From Actinomyces sp. 432 (GTDB lineage Bacteria; Actinomycetota; Actinomycetes; Actinomycetales; Actinomycetaceae), in the NCBI RefSeq assembly GCF_009930875.1, contig NZ_CP025249.1, positions 1,240,001-1,304,000 of the forward strand: a DNA stretch of 64,000 nt. Direction: 5' to 3'. A program made the position numbers and the translations under genes. Positions within the stretch are counted from its first letter, which is position 1, and each line of letters starts with the position of its first letter. Under the pieces are notes generated by a model. That model ran no database searches and was not told the DNA's origin. It worked only from the letters and a program-made list of their open reading frames with translations. Shown in pieces: positions 25,059 through 33,072 of the stretch.

Positions 25059-26489
25059 ATGCGCAGAGCGAAGATCGTATGCACCCTTGGGCCCGCCACC
25101 GATTCTCCTGAACAGGTGCAGGCGCTCGTGGACGCCGGCATGAACGTATGCCGCATCAACCGTTCCCACGGCCGCGCCGAGGACCAGGAGGAGGTCATCG
25201 CCCGCGTGCGTGCCGCTGCTGAGGCGTCGGGCCGGGCCGTCGCCATCCTGGTGGACCTGCAGGGCCCGAAGATCCGCCTGGGCAACTTCGTGGACGACCA
25301 GAAGGTGATGCTCAACAAGGGCGACGAGTTCACCATCACCACCGATGACGTGCTGGGCACCGTCAAGCGCGTCTCCACGACCTTCAAGGGGCTGCCCGGG
25401 GACTGCCGTCCCGGCGACCGCCTGCTGATCGATGACGGCAACGTGGCCGTCCGCGTCACAGCGGTTACGGACACCGACGTGGTCACCCGCGTCGAGGTTC
25501 CCGGCTACGTCTCCAACCACAAGGGCATCAACCTTCCGGGCGTGGCCGTGTCCGTCCCCGCCCTGTCGGAGAAGGACCGTGAGGACCTGCGCTGGGCGCT
25601 CAAGATCGGCGCTGACCTCATCGCCCTGTCCTTTGTCCGCAATGCCAACGACATCAAGGACGTCCACGAGATCATGGACGAGGTCGGCGTACGCATCCCG
25701 GTGATCGCCAAGATCGAGAAGCCGCAGGCGGTGGAGAACCTGCTGGACATCGTCTCCGCCTTTGACGGCATCATGGTGGCTCGCGGCGACCTCGGGGTGG
25801 AGATGCCACTGGAGGCGGTGCCGCTGGTGCAGAAGCGTGCCATCGAGCTCGCCCGCCGCCAGGCCAAGCCGGTGATCGTCGCCACCCAGGTGCTGGAGTC
25901 GATGATCCAGAACCCGCGGCCCACCCGCGCGGAGGCCTCCGACTGCGCCAACGCGATCCTCGACGGTGCCGATGCCGTCATGCTCTCCGGGGAGACCTCG
26001 GTGGGCGCCTACCCGATCGAGGCCGTGCGCACCATGGCCAACATTATTGAGAACGTGGAGGAGAACGGCGGCGAGCGCATCGCTCCGCTGGGCTCCTACC
26101 CGCAGACCCGCGGCGGCGCCATCACCCGTGCCGCCGCCGAGATGGGCGAGCAGCTCGATGCCACCTACCTGGTCACCTTCACCCAGTCCGGTGATACGGC
26201 GCGCCGCCTGTCCCGCCTACGTTCAACTATTCCGCTGCTGGCCTTCACCCCGCTGCGCTCGACCCGCAATCAGCTCTCCGTCTCCTGGGGTGTACAGACA
26301 TACGAGGTGCCCGAGGTCAAGCACACCGATGACATGGTCGACCAGGTCGATGAGGTGCTTCAGGCCAAGCACCTGGCCCAGCCGGGCGACGAGGTGATCA
26401 TCGTCGCGGGCATGCCCCCGGGCACTCCCGGCTCCACTAACTCCATCCGCGTGCACACGGTGGGGGAGCGCAGCGACTACCGGGTGTGA
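25059..26489 (+). CDS. pyk: pyruvate kinase
   Basis: 476 residues, full length. RRAKIVCTLGPATDSPEQ at the N-terminus, the B-domain cap (about 70-165), the catalytic IPVIAKIEKPQAVENL with its Lys, the metal and substrate loop VARGDLGVEMPLEAVP and the C-terminal allosteric domain starting near 345 (GGAITRAAAEMGEQLDATYLV). It turns phosphoenolpyruvate and ADP into pyruvate and ATP in glycolysis. Followed by ~635 bases without a gene but with strong palindromes. Confidence 0.96.
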   Translation: MRRAKIVCTLGPATDSPEQVQALVDAGMNVCRINRSHGRAEDQEEVIARVRAAAEASGRAVAILVDLQGPKIRLGNFVDDQKVMLNKGDEFTITTDDVLGTVKRVSTTFKGLPGDCRPGDRLLIDDGNVAVRVTAVTDTDVVTRVEVPGYVSNHKGINLPGVAVSVPALSEKDREDLRWALKIGADLIALSFVRNANDIKDVHEIMDEVGVRIPVIAKIEKPQAVENLLDIVSAFDGIMVARGDLGVEMPLEAVPLVQKRAIELARRQAKPVIVATQVLESMIQNPRPTRAEASDCANAILDGADAVMLSGETSVGAYPIEAVRTMANIIENVEENGGERIAPLGSYPQTRGGAITRAAAEMGEQLDATYLVTFTQSGDTARRLSRLRSTIPLLAFTPLRSTRNQLSVSWGVQTYEVPEVKHTDDMVDQVDEVLQAKHLAQPGDEVIIVAGMPPGTPGSTNSIRVHTVGERSDYRV

Positions 26490-26607
26490 TGCCGCGGCTA
26501 TGCGCAATGTCGCTCTGGTAAGGGGGTGGCGGCAGCGCAGGTAGGAGTAGCTGGCCCGGTCCGCTCCTAAGCCTGCGAACCGCAGAATCTCTGCCCCGCA
26601 CTGACCG

Positions 26608-26644
26608 TGTGGCCCTGTGACGCACAGTGCGTTACAGGGCCACA
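26608..26644 (+). terminator. long near-perfect palindrome downstream of pyk, probable terminator
   Basis: TGTGGCCCTGTGACGCAC and its complement (one G:T mismatch) form an 18-bp stem around a single central base, 118 bases after the pyk stop. It has no strong T-run; the following bases are CTTGTCCT. The almost loopless form also suits a cruciform or protein-binding dyad. Confidence 0.5.
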
Positions 26645-26754
26645 CTTGTCCTGTGCGCACCGGCGGGCACCCGGCGAGAATGCGGTGAGCCGTGCGGGGT
26701 CGCCGCGTCGGGGCTTGGCTGCGGCCTCTCCATCTCCGGGAGCGGGGACATCTG

Positions 26755-26842
26755 CAACGCCACTTCGGGGTTAACAACGCCTGTTAACGGCCTGCTGAAG
26801 GGCTCTGAGGTATACAGCAGGCCGTTAAGTGGCGTTGTTAAC
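26755..26842. repeat. 28-bp inverted repeat with a competing third arm
   Basis: Arms 26770-26797 and 26815-26842 (GTTAACAACGCC ... CGGCCTGCTG and its complement) match at 26 of 28 positions around a 17-base loop. Just upstream, CAACGCCACTT (26755-26765) is exactly complementary to AAGTGGCGTTG inside the right arm, at the point where the two main arms mismatch, so two exclusive pairings are possible. No coding frame covers it. The local A+T content is above that of the neighbouring genes. Confidence 0.6.
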
Positions 26843-26844
26843 GT

Positions 26845-27124
26845 CCAACCGGCGTAGCAGACTCCCCAGCCCGCTCACGCTCACGGCCGGCTCCGCCCTC
26901 GTGCACGCCGGGACGGCGCCCCGGCGTCCCGGACCTTGGGCGCTCCACCGCCCCGTCCGTCAGCCACTCGGCGAGCAGAGCAGTGTGACCACCACGACCG
27001 CACGAGTTGCTCTTCCGGGCCCGGACGCGCGGCGTGTCAAAGCTTAAAACCGTCGAGTTGCGGCTTGTTCCCTCGTGTCCGCACTGGGCACGACCGCCAT
27101 CTTTCGTTGAGACAGCGCCGTTCG
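26845..27124. other. non-coding stretch between palindromes and tRNA
   Basis: No credible gene. Contains a CCGGGACG/CGTCCCGG hairpin at 26908-26932 and otherwise nothing I recognise. Frames through it on either strand run into the tRNA and have no homology that I can see. Confidence 0.5.
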
Positions 27125-27201
27125 TGGTACCTCCGGTGGGACTCGAACCCACAACACTCCGATTTTGAGTCGGATGCCTCTGCCAATTGGGCTACGGAGG
27201 C
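27125..27201 (-). tRNA. tRNA with anticodon CAA (Leu by codon), class I body, encoded CCA
   Basis: 77 bases on the minus strand. Acceptor GCCTCCG/CGGAGGT with A73 and an encoded CCA; D-stem GCC/GGC; anticodon stem TCCGA/TCGGA with loop CTCAAAA, anticodon CAA; T-arm GTGGG-TTCGAGT-CCCAC. The variable loop is only GTGTT, five bases, so it lacks the long variable arm of normal bacterial tRNA-Leu. The discriminator A73 fits leucine. Confidence 0.85.
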
Positions 27202-27255
27202 GCGTTCGCTCACACGCGGGGCGGCGTGCGGGCTTCACGACGGACCCGAGCATAC

Positions 27256-27261
27256 TAGTAT
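27256..27261 (+). promoter_or_regulatory. -10 box of the ANTAR regulator gene (leaderless type)
   Basis: TAGTAT ends 6 bases before the GTG at 27268; no Shine-Dalgarno lies between. Confidence 0.5.
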
Positions 27262-27267
27262 CGAGCC

Positions 27268-27876
27268 GTGAGCAACGAGTCCGCTTCTTCCAAGTCCCGC
27301 AGAGTCCTTGTCGCCGAGGACGAGACCCTCATCCGCCTGGACATCGTCGAGACCCTGACGGATGCAGGCTACGAGGTCGTCGCCGAGGCCGCGAACGGGG
27401 AGGAGGCGATTCGCCTCGCCGACGAGCACGAGCCCGACCTGTGCGTCATGGACGTGAAGATGCCGGTACTGGATGGCATCACTGCTGCCGAGCGCATCAT
27501 CGACGCGCACGGCTGTGCCGTGGTGATGCTGACGGCCTTCTCCCAGACTGAGCTGGTGGAGCGCGCCGGCGCCGCCGGCGCCATGGCCTACGTGGTCAAG
27601 CCCTTCACTCCGGGGGACCTGATTCCCGCCATCGAGATCGCCATGTCCCGCCACGAGGAGATCCGTTCCCTGGAGTCGGAGATCTCCGACCTGCAGGAGC
27701 GCTTCGAGACTCGTAAGCGCGTTGACCGCGCCAAGGGCCTGCTCATGGAGCGGATGGGCCTCAGTGAGCCCGAGGCCTTCCGCTGGCTGCAGAAGACATC
27801 CATGAACCGTCGCCTGACCATGCGTGAGGTAGCCGACGCCGTCATCGAGCAGGTCGGCGGCGCCAAGAAGGAGTAG
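27268..27876 (+). CDS. pdtaR: PdtaR-like response regulator with ANTAR RNA-binding domain
   Basis: 202 residues from GTG. Receiver domain: VLVAEDETLIRLDIVETL with the acidic pair, phosphoacceptor in DLCVMDVKMPVLDG, VVMLTAF and YVVKPF (conserved Lys). A coiled coil (SLESEISDLQERFETRKRVDRA) leads into the ANTAR helix bundle (AKGLLMERMGLSEPEAFRWLQKTSMN). ANTAR proteins bind paired hairpins in RNA and prevent termination; PdtaR works with the kinase PdtaS in mycobacteria. No kinase gene lies in this window. Position just before polA is conserved in actinobacteria. Confidence 0.9.
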   Translation: MSNESASSKSRRVLVAEDETLIRLDIVETLTDAGYEVVAEAANGEEAIRLADEHEPDLCVMDVKMPVLDGITAAERIIDAHGCAVVMLTAFSQTELVERAGAAGAMAYVVKPFTPGDLIPAIEIAMSRHEEIRSLESEISDLQERFETRKRVDRAKGLLMERMGLSEPEAFRWLQKTSMNRRLTMREVADAVIEQVGGAKKE

Positions 27877-27939
27877 GCGGGAGCGTTCCCGCGCGCGGGG
27901 GCCAGGGGAAGGGAACTACGGGGAGCTACGGACGGGCCT

Positions 27940-28464
27940 TCAGAAGCCGTCCACCTCCACGTACAGGCAGCGCAGCGTGCCGTGGGCGACGACGTGCCCG
28001 TCCTCGTCGCTGACCTCCACCCGGTAGACGGCGGTGCGCCGCCCGCGGTGCAGGGGCGTGGCCACTGCGGTCACCCAGCCACGCCGTGCCGGCCGTAGGT
28101 GGCTGACCTGCAGGTCGGTGCCCACCGGGGCGGTGCCCGTCGGCGCTGCCTCCCGCGCCGCCACTGACGCCGCCGTCTCCACCAGGGCCGCATTGGCGCC
28201 CCCGTGCAGTACTCCGGTGACCTGCCGGGCGCCATCCACCGGCATGCGCACCACCGTGTGCTCGGCAGAACGCTCCTGAAGCTCCATGCGCAGCGTCGCC
28301 ATGAGAGTGCCGTCCAGGGAGTCGACGGGCCCGGATGCGCCCAGGGCGCTAATTGCCGAGACCGCCGAGCCGGCTGCCCGGGGCACCGGGAAGGGACGGG
28401 CGGACTTGGCGGGGAAGGCCACGGGCGCGTCCGCCGAGGCGGATGCGGGATGCTTGTCGCTCAT
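27940..28464 (-). CDS. PaaI-family hotdog thioesterase
   Basis: 174 residues. After ~50 low-complexity residues, the hotdog domain has the PaaI motif GVLHGGANAALVETAAS followed by GTDLQVSHLRPARRGWVTAVA and a basic-rich strand AVYRVEVSDEDGHVVAHGTLRCLYV. It would hydrolyse acyl-CoA thioesters, the aromatic or short-chain type being usual. A start at MATLRMEL inside is possible but leaves out part of the first helix. Divergent from polA, 17 bases apart. Confidence 0.85.
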   Translation of the reverse strand: MSDKHPASASADAPVAFPAKSARPFPVPRAAGSAVSAISALGASGPVDSLDGTLMATLRMELQERSAEHTVVRMPVDGARQVTGVLHGGANAALVETAASVAAREAAPTGTAPVGTDLQVSHLRPARRGWVTAVATPLHRGRRTAVYRVEVSDEDGHVVAHGTLRCLYVEVDGF

Positions 28465-28469
28465 ACCCT

Positions 28470-28475
28470 TAGGCT
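28470..28475 (+). promoter_or_regulatory. -10 box of polA (leaderless type)
   Basis: TAGGCT ends 6 bases before the GTG of polA. Confidence 0.5.
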
Positions 28476-28481
28476 GTCACG

Positions 28482-31252
28482 GTGAGCACCAAACAGACCA
28501 GCCCCGCCGCCCGGGACGTCGCAGGGCGGCTGCTCCTCATCGACGGGCACTCCATGGCCTTCCGCGCCTTCTATGCCCTGCCGGCAGAGAACTTCACCAC
28601 TACTACCGGCCAGTCAACCAATGCCGTGTACGGCTTCGTATCCATGTTCCTGTCCCTGCTGGAGCAGGAGCGGCCCACGCACGCGGCCGTGGCCTTCGAC
28701 CTGCCCGGAGGTACCTTCCGCACCCAGGAGTACGCCGAGTACAAGAGCACCCGCGATGAGACGCCACCCGCCTTCGCCGGCCAGGTCGAGCTGCTCCAGG
28801 ACGTGCTGGCGGCCATGGGAGTGCCCACGGTGACCGCACCCGGATACGAGGCCGATGACATCCTGGCCACTCTTGCCGCTCAGGGGCAGCGCGAGGGAAT
28901 GGAGGTGCTCGTCTGCTCCGGGGACCGCGACTCCTTCCAGACGGTCACCGAGCACTGCACGGTCCTGTACCCGATCAAGGGCGTGTCCACGCTGCGGCGA
29001 ATGACCCCGGCCGAAGTCGAGGAGCGCTACGGCGTGCCGCCGGAGCGCTACCCCCACCTGGCCGCGCTGGTCGGCGAGACCTCCGACAACCTTCCGGGCG
29101 TGCCGGGAGTCGGCCCGAAGACCGCCGCCAAGTGGATCCGCCTGTATGACGGCCTGGAAGGCGTCATCGCCAACGCCGACCAGATCAAGGGCAAGGCCGG
29201 CCAGTCCTTGCGCGACCACCTCGACGACGTGCTGCGCAACCGCCGCCTGAACCATCTGCTGACCGACCTCGACCTCGGACTCGACCCCGCCGCCGACCTG
29301 CGGCTGGCCGGGGCCGACCGCGAGGCGCTCGGCCGCATCATGGACGCCCTGGAATTCCGTGCCCTCCAGCAGCGCTCCGAGCGGATCCTGACCTTCGCTG
29401 ACGGGGCCCGTGCCGACGCCGATTCACCCGCTGCGAGTCTGGAGGCCGTCACCGTCGCTGCTGTCGGCCACGACGTCGCCCCCGGCGACGTCGCGCGGTG
29501 GCTGGACGCCAACTTCCCGGTCCGCGAGCCGTCCGCTCCGCTCGGACTGGATGTGGTCGGCACGATGCGCCCCGGCCAGGGGGATGCGACCATGGTCGCA
29601 CTGTGCGACGGCGTTGCCGCCCTCGTAGCGGACCTGTCCCTGCTCGAGCCGACCGATGAGGCGGCCCTGTTCGCCCTGCTCGCCGACGCCGACCGTCCTA
29701 AGGTCGTATCCGACGCCAAGGGCGCATGGCACGCCCTGCACGCCCGCGGCGTCGACCTGGACGGCGTAATCGCCGATCCCTCGCTCGCCGGCTACCTGTG
29801 CCGCCCAGAGCTGCGCTCCTACGACGTCGCCGCGCTGGCGCAGCGGTGGCTCGGCGTCGACCTGGAGGCACTTACCGCACCGCGGGGCGACCAGGACCAA
29901 AGTGCCTTCGACCTGGAGTCCCTCGCCGACGACGCCCCCGCGGCCACCGCGCTCGCCGCCGCCCACCGGGCGGCCGTGCTCCTGCCCCTGCAGCGGGCCC
30001 TGGAGGGGCAGATGCGCGAACGCGGGGTTCTGGACCTGTACCTGGACCTGGAGATGCCGGTGTCGGCGACGCTGACGCAAATGGAGGACGCCGGCATCGC
30101 GGTTGACGACCGCGTCCTGGCCGTGCGCCAGGCCGAGCTTGACGCCCGCGTGACTCACGCCGCCGAGGGCGCCTTCGCCGCCGCCGGGCATGAGCTCAAC
30201 CTCTCCAGCCCCAAGCAGCTGCAGGCCGTGCTCTTCGACGAGCTCAAGATGCCCAAGACGCGCCGCACCAAAACCGGCTACACCACCGACGCCGATGCCC
30301 TGGCATCCCTTTACGTCAAGACCAGTCACCCGTTCCTGGAGCACCTGCTCGAGCACCGCGACGCCATCAAGCTGCGGCAGACCGTGGAGGGACTGCGCAA
30401 GGCGATCGGACCGGACGGGCGCATTCACACCACCTTCCAGCAGACTATCGCGGCCACCGGTCGGCTCTCCTCCACGGACCCGAACCTGCAGAACATCCCG
30501 GCACGCACCGAGGAGGGCATGCGTATCCGTGAGGCCTTCACCGTGGGGGCGGGCTACGAATGCCTGCTGACCGCCGACTACTCGCAGATCGAGATGCGGA
30601 TCATGGCGCACCTTTCCGGTGACGCCGCCCTGATCGAGGCATTCCGCTCCGGGGAGGACCTGCACCGCTACGTCGCGGCCATGGTGCACGGCATCGGCGT
30701 CGACGAGGTCACCCCCAGCAGCGCAGCCATGTAAAGGCCATGAGCTACGGGCTGGCCTACGGGCTGTCAACTTTCGGCCTGGCACGCCAGCTCGGAGTTG
30801 ACACAGCCGAGGCGGCAGCCTTGCGAGAGGCCTACTTTGCCCGCTTCGGCCGTGTGCGCGACTACCTGGAGGATGTGGTCGAGCAGGCCCGCCGTGACGG
30901 GTGGACCCAGACCATGTTCGGGCGTCGCCGCTACCTGCCGGACCTGAACAGTGACAACCGCCAGCGCCGGGACATGGCCGAGCGCGCCGCCCTGAACGCC
31001 CCCATCCAGGGCAGCGCCGCAGATATCGTCAAGCAGGCCATGGTGGACGTCGCCGAGTCCCTGGCCGGTGCCGGCCTGCGCTCCCGCATCCTGCTGCAGA
31101 TCCACGATGAGCTGCTGCTGGAGATCGCCCCCGGTGAGATCGAGTCCGTTGAGGCGCTGGTGCGGGACCGGATGAGCGGCGCGGCCGAGTTGTCCGTGCC
31201 GCTGGACGTGTCCATGGGGCGCGGCACCACTTGGCGGGAAGCCGCTCACTGA
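28482..31252 (+). CDS. polA: DNA polymerase I, apparent frameshift
   Basis: Reads as two pieces (to 30734, then from 30740). One extra C in the C5 run at 30712-30716 gives VTPQQRSHVKAMSYGLAYG, the O-helix region, and one 923-residue polymerase. Domains: 5' nuclease (about 1-300; DGHSMAFRAFYAL, GYEADDILATL, SDNLPGVPGVGPKTA), a 3'-5' exonuclease-like domain (about 330-490) lacking the DxE metal residues, so proofreading is not expected, and the polymerase (TADYSQIEMRIMAHLSGD, YGLAYGLSTFGLARQL, QIHDELLLE). It fills gaps in repair and removes RNA primers. A real break in this place would remove the fingers and palm, so an assembly error is the likely cause. Confidence 0.92.
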
Positions 31253-31495
31253 CCCGTCGCGGAGTGACTACCGACACTGGCGTGAGAAAATCCACGTAAA
31301 TCTCGGCCGGGTTTGTGACACGCCCACAAGTCACGGATTGGGAACGTGCTGGTATGGTCTTACGGGCACGCCCCTGGGCGTCGCATATGCGGCGACCAAC
31401 CGTGGTGCGCAGCCGGTCCGGGCCGGCTCGCGCGGCGGGGGACGTGTGGAATCTATCGACCCGACCCTTCTGTCCATATTCGGAGCAACTACTCA

Positions 31496-32950
31496 ATGAC
31501 CACCAACACGCCCAGCCCCGCCCCGGTCGCCGTCAACGACATCGGCTCGACCGAGGAGATCCTCGCCGCCGTCGACGAGACCATCAAGTACTTCGATGAC
31601 GGCGACATCGTCGAGGGCACCGTTGTCAAGGTCGACCGCGACGAGGTCCTCCTCGACATCGGCTACAAGACCGAGGGCGTCATCCTCGCTCGCGAACTGT
31701 CGATCAAGCACGATGTCGACCCCGAGGAGATCGTCTCCGTCGGCGATGACATCGAGGCCCTGGTTCTCCAGAAGGAGGACAAGGAGGGCCGCCTGCTGCT
31801 GAGCAAGAAGCGTGCCCAGTACGAGCGCGCCTGGGGCACCATCGAACGCATCAAGGAGGAGGACGGCGTCGTCTCCGGCACCGTCATCGAGGTCGTCAAG
31901 GGCGGCCTGATCCTCGACGTCGGCCTGCGCGGCTTCCTGCCCGCCTCCCTGGTGGAGATGCGCCGGGTGCGGGACCTGCAGCCCTACGTCGGCCGCGAGC
32001 TTGAGGCCAAGATCATCGAGCTGGACAAGAACCGTAACAACGTGGTTCTGTCCCGCCGCGCCTGGCTGGAGCAGACCCAGTCCGAGGTTCGCACCAACTT
32101 CCTGCAGACCCTGCAGAAGGGCCAGGTCCGCACGGGCGTGGTCTCCTCCATCGTCAACTTCGGTGCCTTCGTGGACCTGGGCGGCGTGGACGGCCTGGTC
32201 CACGTCTCCGAGCTGTCCTGGAAGCACATCGACCACCCCTCCGAGGTTGTGGAGGTCGGCCAGGAGGTCACCGTCGAGGTGCTCGACGTCGACTTCGACC
32301 GCGAGCGTGTCTCCCTGTCGCTCAAGGCGACGCAGGAGGACCCGTGGCAGGCCTTCGCCCGCACGCACGCCATCGGCCAGGTCGTGCCCGGCAAGGTCAC
32401 CAAGCTGGTTCCCTTCGGCGCGTTCGTGCGCGTGGAGGACGGCATCGAGGGCCTGGTGCACATCTCCGAGCTGGCTCAGCGCCACGTGGAGCTGCCCGAG
32501 CAGGTCGTCAAGGTTGGTGACGAGGTCTTCGTCAAGGTTATCGACATCGACCTGGACCGCCGCCGCATCTCCCTGTCGCTGAAGCAGGCCAACGACGGCG
32601 TCGACCCGAACTCCGACGACTTCGACCCCTCGCTGTACGGTATGGCCGCCGAGTACGACGAGAACGGCAACTACAAGTACCCCGAGGGCTTCGACCCGGA
32701 GACCAACGAGTGGCTGGAGGGCTACGAGGCGCAGCGGGAGGCCTGGGAGGCCGAGTACGCGGCCGCGCAGGCCCGCTGGGAGGCTCACAAGGCCCAGGTC
32801 GCCCGCGCCCTGGAAGAGGACCAGGAGGACAGCGAGGCCGCCCCGGCGGAAGCCGCCACCTCCTTCTCCTCAACGCAGCCCGAGGCCACCGGTACTCTCG
32901 CCTCCGACGAGGCGCTGGCCGCGCTGCGCGAGAAGCTGACCGGCAACTGA
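31496..32950 (+). CDS. rpsA: 30S ribosomal protein S1
   Basis: 484 residues, four S1 RNA-binding repeats (starting near 40, 125, 210 and 297), each with the GxVxxIxxxGxFVDLGG-type core, for example VVSSIVNFGAFVDLGGVDG and VTKLVPFGAFVRVEDG. Acidic/Ala-rich C-terminal tail with a final helix ASDEALAALREKLTGN, as in other actinobacteria. S1 brings mRNA to the 30S subunit. GGAG 9 bases before the ATG at 31496. A 243-base leader separates it from polA, with TATGGT at 31353-31358 as a possible -10 box. The strong hairpin at 33002-33041 follows. Confidence 0.95.
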   Translation: MTTNTPSPAPVAVNDIGSTEEILAAVDETIKYFDDGDIVEGTVVKVDRDEVLLDIGYKTEGVILARELSIKHDVDPEEIVSVGDDIEALVLQKEDKEGRLLLSKKRAQYERAWGTIERIKEEDGVVSGTVIEVVKGGLILDVGLRGFLPASLVEMRRVRDLQPYVGRELEAKIIELDKNRNNVVLSRRAWLEQTQSEVRTNFLQTLQKGQVRTGVVSSIVNFGAFVDLGGVDGLVHVSELSWKHIDHPSEVVEVGQEVTVEVLDVDFDRERVSLSLKATQEDPWQAFARTHAIGQVVPGKVTKLVPFGAFVRVEDGIEGLVHISELAQRHVELPEQVVKVGDEVFVKVIDIDLDRRRISLSLKQANDGVDPNSDDFDPSLYGMAAEYDENGNYKYPEGFDPETNEWLEGYEAQREAWEAEYAAAQARWEAHKAQVARALEEDQEDSEAAPAEAATSFSSTQPEATGTLASDEALAALREKLTGN

Positions 32951-33001
32951 TCCGGTTCACCGGGGTCCACCTCGGTGGCCACCCTCCCGGAGCACAGCCA
33001 T

Positions 33002-33041
33002 GATCGGGGCCCGCCCACCAACCGGTGGGCGGGCCCCGATC
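33002..33041 (+). terminator. rpsA terminator, perfect 18-bp hairpin
   Basis: GATCGGGGCCCGCCCACC pairs exactly with its complement around the loop AACC, 51 bases after the rpsA stop. No T-run, as usual for high-GC actinobacterial terminators. Confidence 0.75.
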
Positions 33042-33072
33042 CGCAATGCCAGCGACTGACTACGGAGTGATC

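Noticed and set aside
26838..27152. 104-codon minus-strand frame between the pyk palindromes and the tRNA
   Set aside because: It starts inside the tRNA gene and has no ribosome site, no recognisable domain and tRNA-derived N-terminal residues.
27125..27201. Genomic island attachment site at the tRNA
   Set aside because: No integrase, no direct repeat of the tRNA 3' end and no change in gene content nearby.
30712..30716. Programmed frameshifting in polA
   Set aside because: The site has no typical slippery heptamer context and shares its form with five other one-C deletions in the window.
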